Shown here piece by piece: positions 8,175-15,532 of a stretch of DNA of 64,000 bases. The DNA lies in contig JAXLSW010000011.1 of NCBI GenBank assembly GCA_046330415.1, positions 124,001-188,000 of the forward strand. The letters run 5' to 3'. Each line of letters begins with the position of its first letter. Position 1 is the stretch's first letter. This DNA comes from RHKX01 sp046330415 (GTDB taxonomy: Bacteria > Actinomycetota > Thermoleophilia > Solirubrobacterales > 70-9). The position numbers and the translations under genes are program-made. Below the pieces are notes generated by a model. The model saw only the letters and a list, made by a program, of their open reading frames with translations. It had not been told where the DNA came from and made no database searches.

Positions 8175-9859
8175 GGACGCAAGCGCACGCGCGCCGTCTT
8201 GGTCTTCGTATCCCCATCGCCGTCGCGGAACCGAACCCGGACCGAGGCTTTGGCGCTGCCTTCGACGCGAAGCTTCCTCAGGACGGCTCGCGATGCCCGG
8301 GGCGAGAGCCGCAGGCGCACCTTCCGTGACTCGGCGAACGGCACCTTCCGGTTCACGACCGGAGTTCTCCGTGCACCGCCGGCGCTGCTCACCTTCCCCG
8401 CGATCCTGGTCCTGACAGCCTCCGCGGCGCTGACCTGGAGTCGGATCGAGACCGGGCCGCCGCCGCCCTGGGTCTGAACGCGCTTCGCTTTGATCCGGGG
8501 GTCGACGACCTCCGGGGCGTAGTCGAATGCCGCGAGCAACCCGACCCCTTGGACCTGGGTGGGCGGAGGGCCGATCAGGCCGGGAAGGTCGGGGCTGTTG
8601 GACGCGCCGCCGAGGAGCAGGTCGCCGTCGTCCTCGACGAGGACCGACGAGACACCGTCCTGCCCGGATCCTCCGAAGGCAGTCGCCACCGACAGCGACG
8701 CTCCCTTGGGCGCGACCCGCACGATGAAGGAGTCCAGCTCGCCCTGATCGTCTCCGGCGCTCAGATCCGAGCCGACCTGGGGGAAGTTCTCTCCGACTTG
8801 AGAGCCGACGACCACCGCGGAGCCGTCGTCGGTTGCGGCGATGTCGTTGCCGACCTCGGCCGCCCAGCCGGGCAGCGCGGTCGAATACTCGAGGTCGCCG
8901 TCGGGTGCGATCTTGGCGATGAAGACGTCTTGGAAGCCGGCTGGCGTGGGGGCCGGGAGTCGGGAGCCGGCGGGGCGCTTGGAGACGAAGTCCGAGGAGT
9001 CGGTCGATCCGGTCAGGTACGTGGCACCGTCGGGCCTGACTGCGACCGCGTTGGCACCGTCGATGCTCGCTCCCCCGAGGTACGTCCCGTAGGTCTGCGC
9101 GCCGGTGGTCGGCGAGAAGCTGGCGACATAGGCGTCGACACCCCCGGCGGGGCTCCCGAATCCCCCGACGACGGGCAGAGCGCCGTCGCGCACCCAGCCC
9201 GCGACGACGACGCTGCCATCCGGCGCGATCGCGACATCGTTCGGCCCTGCATTGCCCCTGAGGACGCTCACCTGGGAGGGCGCCCCTCCGTCGATGGGCA
9301 CCCGCACGAGGCTGATCCCACCGAGGTAGTCCTCGGGTGGCGGGCCCGCCACGTAGATGTAGCCGTCGCTCGAGAGCGCCGCCCCCCGGGAGCCTCCCGA
9401 CATGAAGTCCGCCAGGGACTGAAGCCACTCGAACCGGCCGTCCGGCGTCAACTTGGCGACGAAGGTGTCGTCGCTCCAGCGGTTGTCGGGATCGACGTTG
9501 CCCGTCCCGGTCACGTAGATCGAGCCGTCGTCACCCCTCATCAGGTCGTCGAGCGCGTATCCGTTGGGAGTCTCGATCCGGGAGATGAGCTGGCCGTCGG
9601 CGGAGAAGCGGTTCAGCAGTGGCCGCTCGAGCTGCAGGCCTCCGGTGGGTCCGTAGCCCCGGCCGTTCACGTAGGTCAGGCTCGTGGCCAGGATCTCGCC
9701 GGAACTCGGGTCGCGAAGGATGCTCGAGACCACCTCGCGGTTCTGCTCACCGCCGAACGTGGCCGACCACCGCACGGAGAGCTCAGCGCTGACAGTTCCC
9801 GCGCAGAGCAGAAGGGCGCCGAGAGCCGCACAGAAGGCGACCGCCCCCCGGATGAACAC
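8171..9859 (-). CDS. Secreted beta-propeller (SBBP-type repeat) protein
   Basis: About 562 residues. A signal peptide (FIRGAVAFCAALGALLLCAGTVSA) is followed by repeats of the type APDGSVVVAGW, RPDGATYLTGST and DDGSAVVVGS, the look of SBBP beta-propeller blades, to roughly residue 430. The last 110 residues are a basic, beta-rich module. It is probably exported and exposed at the surface; ligand unknown. The GTG at 9859 is chosen because GGGAGGTGG directly precedes it. GTG 9871 and ATG 9910 are alternatives. The open frame runs upstream to 10294, but that stretch is low-complexity and crosses intergenic repeats. Its stop overlaps the asparaginase stop. Confidence 0.75.
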   Translation of the reverse strand: MFIRGAVAFCAALGALLLCAGTVSAELSVRWSATFGGEQNREVVSSILRDPSSGEILATSLTYVNGRGYGPTGGLQLERPLLNRFSADGQLISRIETPNGYALDDLMRGDDGSIYVTGTGNVDPDNRWSDDTFVAKLTPDGRFEWLQSLADFMSGGSRGAALSSDGYIYVAGPPPEDYLGGISLVRVPIDGGAPSQVSVLRGNAGPNDVAIAPDGSVVVAGWVRDGALPVVGGFGSPAGGVDAYVASFSPTTGAQTYGTYLGGASIDGANAVAVRPDGATYLTGSTDSSDFVSKRPAGSRLPAPTPAGFQDVFIAKIAPDGDLEYSTALPGWAAEVGNDIAATDDGSAVVVGSQVGENFPQVGSDLSAGDDQGELDSFIVRVAPKGASLSVATAFGGSGQDGVSSVLVEDDGDLLLGGASNSPDLPGLIGPPPTQVQGVGLLAAFDYAPEVVDPRIKAKRVQTQGGGGPVSIRLQVSAAEAVRTRIAGKVSSAGGARRTPVVNRKVPFAESRKVRLRLSPRASRAVLRKLRVEGSAKASVRVRFRDGDGDTKTKTARVRLRP

Positions 9860-10049
9860 CCCACCTCCCACGCGAGGAGGGTAACCCTTCGCCGATTTGC
9901 CTTGCTGCATCGGGGAGCACGCTATGGAGGCGCGCTCGTCGCTTGGCCGCACCATGGTGTCAGGAGGTGACACCGCAGGGGAGGGGTTCCTGCGGAGCCG
10001 GTGATCGTGCTCCTTCGCGCGGGAAGCGGAACCGACCGGTGGTCCGGGC

Positions 10050-10096
10050 GTGAGATCGATACTTGGGTACCTATACGGCCGAAACGTCGATCTCAC
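10050..10096. repeat. 47-base dispersed inverted-repeat element, copy 1
   Basis: A perfect 10-base inverted repeat, GTGAGATCGA (10050-10059) and TCGATCTCAC (10087-10096), encloses a loop starting TACTTGGG. A second copy at 57437-57481 shares GTGAGATCGA-Y-ACTTGGG and the right-hand ATCTCA. Both are intergenic. It could be a REP-like element or a regulator site. Confidence 0.7.
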
Positions 10097-10201
10097 GGTT
10101 TGGCCAGGAGACGCAGGCCCGACTCCCATCGAACACCCCGCACGATGCTCCGGAGCGCCGCCTGGGTGTCGGCGAAGTGCCGCTCTGCGTTGGGGTGCGA
10201 T

Positions 10202-10247
10202 CGAACGTACGTAACTGGGCCGCATAGCGCCCATATCCGTACGTTCG
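10202..10247. repeat. Long nested inverted repeat
   Basis: Perfect 10-base arms, CGAACGTACG (10202-10211) and CGTACGTTCG (10238-10247), enclose an inner stem TGGGC (10216-10220) and GCCCA (10229-10233). A two-stage hairpin can form on either strand. It is not adjacent to a gene end, so it is unlikely to be a simple terminator. Confidence 0.6.
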
Positions 10248-10248
10248 G

Positions 10249-10272
10249 CGCGAGCGCGAGCGCGAGCGCGAG
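10249..10272. repeat. Hexanucleotide tandem repeat (CGCGAG)x4
   Basis: Four perfect copies of CGCGAG directly follow the long hairpin. This is a simple-sequence tract that could vary in copy number between strains; no function can be read from it. Confidence 0.8.
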
Positions 10273-10364
10273 CGGGGGCGGGGGCAAGGGGCAACGGCGC
10301 CAGCGGGCGAGCTGCCGCGCCGGACCGCGCCGGACGCCCCCGAAAACGCCCCCAGAACGAGCGA

Positions 10365-10397
10365 AACGCCCGGCCCGCGATTGGCGGACCGGGCGTT
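10365..10397 (-). terminator. Probable terminator of amt-glnK
   Basis: A 9-base perfect stem, AACGCCCGG (10365-10373) and CCGGGCGTT (10389-10397), with a shorter inner stem in its 15-base loop, starts 37 bases after the glnK stop on the minus strand. The following bases read TTTCGCTCGTTCT, modestly T-rich. Confidence 0.6.
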
Positions 10398-10433
10398 GGC
10401 GCTCATCGTCCCCGTGGGGGACGCCTTTACGGA

Positions 10434-10802
10434 CTAGCTGGGGAGCTCCGATGCCTCGTGGAGCTGCAGCACCTCGCCGCCATCCTCGCCCGTGCGGATC
10501 CGGATCGCCTCTTCGACCGGGAGGACGAAGATCTTCCCGTCTCCGATCGAGCCGGTTCGCGCGTGCTTGAGGATCGTCTCGACGACGATGTCCTTCTCGT
10601 GGTCATCCACGACGCATTCGATCTTGAGCTTCGGGCGTACGTTGACGCTGAGACTCGCGCCGCGGTAGTGCTCGACGACGCCCTTCTGGCGACCCGAGCC
10701 CTTGACCTCGGTGATCGAGAGCGAGGGGATCCCCTTCTCGAGCAGGTCCTGACGGATCGGCTCGAACGCCTCGTGACGGATGTATGCGGTGATCATCTTC
10801 AT
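10434..10802 (-). CDS. glnK: PII nitrogen-regulatory protein, lacking Tyr51
   Basis: 122-residue PII signalling protein that senses 2-oxoglutarate and ATP/ADP and, in amt-linked copies, plugs the ammonium channel. Typical features are VKGSGRQKG before the T-loop, TGSIGDGKIFV (B-loop, around residues 83-93) and IRIRTGE (C-loop). The T-loop reads YRGASLSV (46-53). Position 51, the Tyr that is uridylylated or adenylylated in many bacteria, is Leu here, and position 49 is Ala, so the usual modification sites are missing. It lies 14 bases downstream of amt and is co-transcribed. Control is therefore probably by ligand binding alone. Confidence 0.95.
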   Translation of the reverse strand: MKMITAYIRHEAFEPIRQDLLEKGIPSLSITEVKGSGRQKGVVEHYRGASLSVNVRPKLKIECVVDDHEKDIVVETILKHARTGSIGDGKIFVLPVEEAIRIRTGEDGGEVLQLHEASELPS

Positions 10803-10816
10803 TCAGTTCACCTCCT

Positions 10817-12307
10817 CTAGGCGCTCGTGGTTGACGGAGTCGCGGACGGACCCGCGTCGGATGCGGACGCGATCGGAGTGCCGGCGACGTTCGGCTGATA
10901 GGCCGAGGTGTCACCGTATTCCTCCTGCGGGATGAACGCCTCCGGGTACCCGTACATCCCGTGTGTCGAGATGTCGAGACCCGCGAGCTCCTCCTCCTCC
11001 GAGACACGCAGACCGAGCGTTGCCTTGATGAGGTAGAAGATCGTGTAGGAGACCGCGAACACGAACACGAACGTGGCCACCACCGCGAGGCACTGAACCC
11101 CGAGCTGACCCAGCGTGTTGGCGAAGTCGCCGTCCTTGATCCCGTAGTAGATGCCGGGAGCGGCACCGTCGGAGATCAGACGCGGCGAGGCGAAGATCCC
11201 GACCGAGACCGTGCCCCAGATACCCGCCATACCGTGGGCGGACAGCGCGCCGACCGGGTCGTCCAGGTACTTCTCGATGAAGATCACCGAGTAGACGACC
11301 AGGACACCGGCCAGGAAGCCGATGATCGGAGCGGCCCAGTACTCCACGAACCCTGACGGGGCCGTGATGGCGACCAGACCTGCGATCGCGCCGTTGCCGG
11401 CCATGCCGACATCGAGCGTCTTCGTCTTCAGGTACGTGATCAGAACCGCGCCGACGACGCCGGCAGCGGCGGCGATCTGCGTGTTCAGCATGACCTCGCC
11501 GAAGAACGAGTCAGCCGTGCCGAACGTGGATCCGCCGTTGAACCCGAACCAGCCGATCCACAGGATCATCACCGCGAGGCCGACGAACGGCATCGAGTGA
11601 CCGGGGATCGCGCGAGGCGTCCCGTCGGCGGCGTACTTGCCGCGACGAGCACCCAGCAGGAGCAGCGCCGCGAGGCCACCGACCGCACCGGTGAGGTGCA
11701 CGACGGAGGAGCCCGCGAAGTCCATCACCGGCTTGCCGCCGACGTCGGAGAGCAGGCCGCCGCCCCACACGGAGTGGGCGACCATCGGGTAGATCAGCGC
11801 GCCGAAGACGATCGCGTAGATCACGTAGACGCTGAACTTGATCCGCTCCAACGTCGTGCCCCAGACGATCGCCAGGGAGACGGCGCAGAACGCCAGCCCG
11901 TACAGCATCAGCATCGCGTCCGAACCGGCGACGTTGAACGCGTCAGCGCCCGAACCGATCTGCTGTCCGAAGTGGAAGAAGAAGCCGTCGTTGCCGATGA
12001 AGTCGTTGCCGAACCCGGCGATCCCGTAACCGACGACCCACCACGCAAGCGTGCACAGACCGAGGTTGATCAGGATCTTGCCGACACCTGCACCGACGTT
12101 CTTCTGCCGGGAGAAGCCGATCTCCAGGAACATGAAGCCGAGCTGCATCAGGAACACCAGGGCGCACGAGACGGCGACCCAGACCATGTCCAGCTCGAGC
12201 GACTTCGCTTCGAGCGCCTCACCCACTCCCTGGGCAGACGCGATTCCCGGGACGAGCAGGGATGCGACTAGCGCCAAGGAGACAGTGAGGCCAAGCCTCT
12301 TTGTCAT
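10817..12307 (-). CDS. amt: Ammonium transporter
   Basis: 496-residue Amt/Mep/Rh channel for ammonium uptake across the cell membrane. The ATG at 12307 is chosen because AAGGAGG stands at ideal spacing and a signal peptide (about 25 residues ending PGIASA) follows at once; a longer open frame upstream lacks support. Around eleven membrane helices are expected. Conserved segments include MDFAGSSVVHLTGA and ALSAHGMAGIWG, which contain the twin His of the pore. The C-terminal cytosolic tail ends in a Ser/Thr/Pro-rich stretch. It is followed by glnK, the classic pairing for PII gating of the channel. Confidence 0.96.
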   Translation of the reverse strand: MTKRLGLTVSLALVASLLVPGIASAQGVGEALEAKSLELDMVWVAVSCALVFLMQLGFMFLEIGFSRQKNVGAGVGKILINLGLCTLAWWVVGYGIAGFGNDFIGNDGFFFHFGQQIGSGADAFNVAGSDAMLMLYGLAFCAVSLAIVWGTTLERIKFSVYVIYAIVFGALIYPMVAHSVWGGGLLSDVGGKPVMDFAGSSVVHLTGAVGGLAALLLLGARRGKYAADGTPRAIPGHSMPFVGLAVMILWIGWFGFNGGSTFGTADSFFGEVMLNTQIAAAAGVVGAVLITYLKTKTLDVGMAGNGAIAGLVAITAPSGFVEYWAAPIIGFLAGVLVVYSVIFIEKYLDDPVGALSAHGMAGIWGTVSVGIFASPRLISDGAAPGIYYGIKDGDFANTLGQLGVQCLAVVATFVFVFAVSYTIFYLIKATLGLRVSEEEELAGLDISTHGMYGYPEAFIPQEEYGDTSAYQPNVAGTPIASASDAGPSATPSTTSA

Positions 12308-12395
12308 CGAGGTTCCTCCTTGCGCCGGCGACAGGGGTCGTCCGGCGATAGTGAATTGCCAACGCAACCAGTGTCAGGCGGGACCCGTGGGCCGT

Positions 12396-12436
12396 GTTTG
12401 TACCGGCGTCGAAAATTCGCCCCCGGAAGTTTGTAC
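12396..12436 (-). promoter_or_regulatory. Paired GTACAAAC sites upstream of amt
   Basis: On the minus strand, two copies of GTACAAAC (plus-strand GTTTGTAC at 12396-12403 and 12429-12436) lie 33 bases apart, about 90-130 bases before the amt ATG. The spacing is near three helical turns and resembles that of the TGTACG pair at 7000-7041. A nitrogen-regulator operator is inferred, not shown. Confidence 0.4.
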
Positions 12437-12458
12437 GGCCGGGTTCTGCGCGAGCGTG

Positions 12459-12478
12459 AACCGCTTCAACAAGCGGTT
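12459..12478 (-). terminator. Hairpin after the metallo-hydrolase gene
   Basis: A perfect 8-base stem, AACCGCTT and AAGCGGTT with loop CAAC, starts six bases after the stop codon at 12484-12486. It probably ends the leftward transcript that includes 12484-13868. No T-run follows, as is common in GC-rich actinobacteria. Confidence 0.5.
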
Positions 12479-12483
12479 GGGGG

Positions 12484-13416
12484 CTAGACGCTGACCTGGT
12501 TGGCGGGCGCGGGGACCCGCGTCGCCGAGGCCGGAGCGGGCGCCTTCGCCTCGGTCGCGCGGGCACCTTCGACGACGAGCTCGGCCCGTTCCCTGGCGAT
12601 CTCGACCGCCCCCTTGGCGCCGCCGAGGTCCACCCACCGCGCTGCGGCGCTGCGGTGCAGGTCGTCGAGGAACCCGTCGGTGTGGAGGGGGTCGTGGTGG
12701 AAGAGCAGGAGGCGCTTGGCGCCGACCCGCCGCGCGAAGGTGACGGTGTCGCCGATCGGGGAGTGGCCCCAGCCCTCGTGGCCCGGGTACTCCTCGTCGG
12801 TGTACTGGCAGTCGTGGATCAGCAGGTCGGCGTCGCGGGCGAGATTGAAGCCGGAGATCCACTCCGGGTCGAGCTCGGCGAGCGGTGCGCCCAGGCCCGG
12901 CTCGTGGTCGGGGATGTAGCAGAGGGTCGTGTCGCCGTCGGTGATCCGGTAGCCGAGCGTCGGGCCGCGATGGGCGACGGCCTCGGCGCGGATCGTCGCG
13001 CTGCCGATCTGCCACTCGCTGGCGGGGGCATCGAGGAACGACACCTCGCAGGGGAGCTCGCGGACCTCGACGGGGGAGAGCGGGGCGGAGATGTAGCGAG
13101 CGATCCGCGCCTCCAGCGACGCCTCCGGGGAGCTCGGTCCCCAGATCCGGATCGATGACTCGGCCCGAAAGCACGGCGGGAAGAACATCAGCCCCTGGAT
13201 GTGGTCGAGGTGCAGGTGGGTGAGGAGGATGTTGATCCGCGGCAGATCGGGCGGGAGCGAGAAGCCGAGGGTGCGGATCCCGGTGCCGGCGTCGAGGATC
13301 AGGGTCTCGCCGCTGGAGAGCGTGACCTCGCAGCACGAGGTGTTGCCCCCGTAGCGGTTCATCTCAGGTCCCGGCGCGGGGACAGATCCGCGCGCCCCCC
13401 AGACCTTGACCCTCAT
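12484..13416 (-). CDS. MBL-fold metallo-hydrolase
   Basis: 310-residue metallo-beta-lactamase-fold hydrolase. The zinc motif THLHLDHIQG (His67, His69, Asp71, His72) is present, with a later IHDCQYTDEEY segment and FHHDPLHTD near the C-terminus. The opening VKVWGARGSVPAPGPE is typical of the RNase Z/PhnP-like branch often found near PAS or GGDEF genes. Substrate unknown. The ATG at 13416 forms an ATGA overlap with the stop of the upstream PAS gene, so the two are translationally coupled. A longer frame extends to 13683 but overlaps the PAS gene out of frame. The Ala/Pro-rich C-terminal tail is probably disordered. Confidence 0.85.
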   Translation of the reverse strand: MRVKVWGARGSVPAPGPEMNRYGGNTSCCEVTLSSGETLILDAGTGIRTLGFSLPPDLPRINILLTHLHLDHIQGLMFFPPCFRAESSIRIWGPSSPEASLEARIARYISAPLSPVEVRELPCEVSFLDAPASEWQIGSATIRAEAVAHRGPTLGYRITDGDTTLCYIPDHEPGLGAPLAELDPEWISGFNLARDADLLIHDCQYTDEEYPGHEGWGHSPIGDTVTFARRVGAKRLLLFHHDPLHTDGFLDDLHRSAAARWVDLGGAKGAVEIARERAELVVEGARATEAKAPAPASATRVPAPANQVSV

Positions 13417-13868
13417 CGCACCACCTCGTGCCTGCCGGTGGTGACCTCGCGGGCCTTCTCCTCGTCGACCGGCCAGAAGATGACCATGGCGCCGCTGGCG
13501 CCGTCGCCGCTGCCCACGATCGGCATCGCCGAAGCGGCGATCTGGTGAAGCTCTCCGTCGCTGAAGCGGATGCAGAACTCGCCGTGAGCGGGGCGCCCCT
13601 CGCGCAGCGCATCGGTCAGCGGCAGCTCCTCGAGTGGGATCGGGCTGCCGTCGTCGGCGAACGGGCCGAAGGCCCGGGTCCAATCCTCCGGTGCCATCTG
13701 CCCGAGATCCTCGAACGGGCGCCCGAGCAGGGCACCGGCGGCCTCGTTGTAGAAGAGCAGTTGGGCATCCCGCCCGACGAGGAACGACGGCGTGGTGACG
13801 CTCGTCAGCAGGTTCCTCGCGAGGATGAGCTCAAGTGGTTTCTGCGAGCCGGCCATGGGTCGACTCAC
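13413..13868 (-). CDS. PAS-domain protein
   Basis: 151-residue single PAS domain with no output domain. The order is a helical cap (LELILARNLLTSV), then TPSFLVGRDAQLLFYNEAAGALLG, typical of the PAS core, and a C-terminal GAMVIFWPVDEEKAR strand. It may sense a small molecule or redox state and act through a partner. The GTG start at 13868 follows GGTGGAATGAT; an internal ATG at 13856 is possible. Its TGA overlaps the ATG of the metallo-hydrolase gene (ATGA), so the hydrolase is a likely functional partner. Confidence 0.8.
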   Translation of the reverse strand: MSRPMAGSQKPLELILARNLLTSVTTPSFLVGRDAQLLFYNEAAGALLGRPFEDLGQMAPEDWTRAFGPFADDGSPIPLEELPLTDALREGRPAHGEFCIRFSDGELHQIAASAMPIVGSGDGASGAMVIFWPVDEEKAREVTTGRHEVVR

Positions 13869-13961
13869 ATCATTCCACCGATTGCGCGATTTGCCACCAG
13901 GACGCCTGGTCCTGGGCGCTCGCCCCCTCTTCCGACCGTGCGCGGCCGCGCCGCGGACGGG

Positions 13962-14108
13962 TCAGCTCATCTTGCCGATCTTGAAGATCTTGGTGCCGCA
14001 GTCCGGGCATGTGCCCTGGATCGCCGGCCGCCCGTTCTTCATCGTGATCTGCTGGGCGTCCTTGATCTCCACCTTCTTGCGTTCCTTCACGCAGTAACCC
14101 TCTGGCAT
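13962..14108 (-). CDS. DUF5679-type small zinc-ribbon-like protein
   Basis: 48-residue basic protein, recognisable as the short DUF5679 family found across Actinobacteria (MPEGYCVKERKKVEIKDA, then TMKNGRPAIQGTCPDCG). The usual first CxxC is incomplete: CVKER has one Cys, while the second pair CPDC is intact, so tight four-Cys zinc binding is doubtful. The ATG at 14108 is fixed by GAAGGAGCACCGAG just upstream; the longer open frame to 14225 lacks a ribosome site. Function of the family is unknown, with nucleic-acid or ribosome association a possibility. Confidence 0.85.
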   Translation of the reverse strand: MPEGYCVKERKKVEIKDAQQITMKNGRPAIQGTCPDCGTKIFKIGKMS

Positions 14109-14278
14109 CTCGGTGCTCCTTCCGGGTTCTCTCCGCCCCGTGTGGGGCGACGCTCGTGCGATGTCGCACAACCGTCGATTCCCCGGCACTGTAGGACCGC
14201 GATCGGACGGGAACGCGATGGACAAGCGGTTCGAGCCGGGCGAAGGCGCCCGAGCGTCGGCCGACTCGGCTCGGCTCC

Positions 14279-15046
14279 CTAGGGGTTGTCGCCGGACACG
14301 AGCTCCGAGATCTGATCGCGGAGCTCCTCGATGTCGCTCTCGAGGACGTCGAGGCGCTCGGCGACGTCGCCGCCTCCCCCGGAGGCGTCGTCAGCCTGCG
14401 AGAGCTGGTCCTCGATCGCGGTCAGGCGCGCCTCGAAGGCCGTCGCATCGAAGTCGGCGGTCGAGCCGCTCTCGAGTTGGTTGACGCGCTCGGAGATCGC
14501 GTTGAGGTCGTCGTTGTCGGCGGAGTTGTCGCGCGCGTCGATCGCCAGGACGATCGCGACCGCCGAGGTGGCGAGCGCGAGGATCACGGCTGCGAGGCCG
14601 AGGTAAGTGCGCAGGCCGACCTTGCGATCCAGCGTTGCGACCCAGGCCCGCAGCCCCTCGAGGGTGGGACGGGGCTGGCCCTTGGCTGCGGCTCCGGGAG
14701 GTGGGACGCCAGCGGCCGTCTGCCCGGGCGCCACGGGGCCCCTGGTGCCGGTGCCGGTGCCTGGGCCTGGGCCTGCGGCCGGAGGTCTCGTTCCCGGTGC
14801 CGCCGGGCCGGGCCGGGTGGGTGCTGCGCTGGGAGCTGCGGCGCCCGCTCCGGGAGCCGCTGGAGGTTGCCCTGCGACAGGCGGTCCGGACGGCGGTTGC
14901 GCGCCGGCCGGGGCGGGCGCGGGCGACGGAGCGGCACCCGGGGCGCCGGCGGCGGGGGCGCCGCCGGGCGGCGGCGGGGCCACCTGTGTCGGCGGTCCCT
15001 GTGGCTGGGGGGCGCCGCGCTGGGCGCCGCGGCGGAACAGGGCCAT
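14279..15046 (-). CDS. Pro/Ala-rich membrane protein with coiled-coil tail
   Basis: 255 residues in three parts. Residues 1-120 are a low-complexity Pro/Ala/Gly-rich cytosolic segment. A short LEGLRAWVATLDRKVGLRTY stretch leads into one membrane helix (YLGLAAVILALATSAVAIVLAI, about 149-170). The C-terminal 80 residues are acidic and coiled-coil-like (ISERVNQLESG, LTAIEDQLSQADD, LDVLESDIEELRDQISEL). No enzyme domain is visible. It starts three bases after the stop of the rhodanese gene, so they form an operon. A structural or scaffolding role is a guess only. Confidence 0.7.
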   Translation of the reverse strand: MALFRRGAQRGAPQPQGPPTQVAPPPPGGAPAAGAPGAAPSPAPAPAGAQPPSGPPVAGQPPAAPGAGAAAPSAAPTRPGPAAPGTRPPAAGPGPGTGTGTRGPVAPGQTAAGVPPPGAAAKGQPRPTLEGLRAWVATLDRKVGLRTYLGLAAVILALATSAVAIVLAIDARDNSADNDDLNAISERVNQLESGSTADFDATAFEARLTAIEDQLSQADDASGGGGDVAERLDVLESDIEELRDQISELVSGDNP

Positions 15047-15049
15047 GAG

Positions 15050-15409
15050 CTACCTCCCGTCGGGGAGCGGATCCGCGACCGTGCCGCCCTGCGGCTCGAT
15101 CGACTTTCCGTCTGCGACCCAGGCCTGTAGGCCTCCGGCGAGGTTGAACGCCTCGAAGCCGGCCTCGCGGAGCGCGGCGACCGCGAAGGCGGAGCGGCTG
15201 CCGCTGCGGCACTGGACGACGACCTCGCGGTCGCGGTCGAGTTCCGCAGCCTTGGCCGGCAGGTCCTCGAGCGGCACGTGGAGCGCCCCGTCTATATGAC
15301 CGGCGTCCCATTCGTACTGCTGGCGCACGTCGATGAGCTGGGCGCCCGCGCTGACCTTGGACTCGGCCTCGGCGGGACTCAATTCAGTTGTGGTCTCGGT
15401 TCCTTCCAC
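15050..15409 (-). CDS. Rhodanese-like domain protein
   Basis: 119-residue single rhodanese domain. The active-site loop VVQCRSGSRS holds Cys67, the residue that carries the persulfide, and LIDVRQQYEWDAGHIDGALHVPL is the standard N-terminal signature. It probably moves sulfane sulfur in the cytosol; the acceptor is unknown. The GTG start at 15409 has no clear Shine-Dalgarno, but TATCCT lies ten bases upstream (15420-15425), fitting a short-leader transcript. It is the first gene of the pair with the coiled-coil membrane protein. Confidence 0.9.
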   Translation of the reverse strand: MEGTETTTELSPAEAESKVSAGAQLIDVRQQYEWDAGHIDGALHVPLEDLPAKAAELDRDREVVVQCRSGSRSAFAVAALREAGFEAFNLAGGLQAWVADGKSIEPQGGTVADPLPDGR

Positions 15410-15419
15410 GAGAGTGGCG

Positions 15420-15425
15420 AGGATA
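15420..15425 (-). promoter_or_regulatory. TATCCT -10-like box of the rhodanese gene
   Basis: Minus-strand TATCCT ends ten bases before the GTG start. It matches the TA-N3-T pattern found before many starts here that lack a Shine-Dalgarno sequence. Confidence 0.4.
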
Positions 15426-15532
15426 GAGCCTTGTCGCGCTCCGGACCCCTCGGCGGGTTCCCTACCATTGCGCCTGCACCCGCCTTCTCACCGAGCGGGC
15501 TACAAGCCCCTCGTCCACACAAGGAGAACCTG

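Larger units (their letters stand above)
9911..10433. other. Structured intergenic region, no gene seen
   Basis: 523 bases between the beta-propeller gene start and the end of glnK, with no convincing gene on either strand. It holds, in order, a 47-base inverted-repeat element (10050-10096), a second long hairpin (10202-10247), four copies of CGCGAG, and the likely glnK terminator (10365-10397). Open frames here are Arg/Ala/Gly-rich shadows without a ribosome-binding site or recognisable domain. The promoter of the beta-propeller gene should lie at the left end. Confidence 0.6.

Noticed and set aside
9860..10294. Upstream extension of the beta-propeller gene by about 140 codons
   Set aside because: The extension is Arg/Ala/Pro-rich, crosses the two inverted repeats and the CGCGAG tract, and precedes a normal signal peptide with its own ribosome site.
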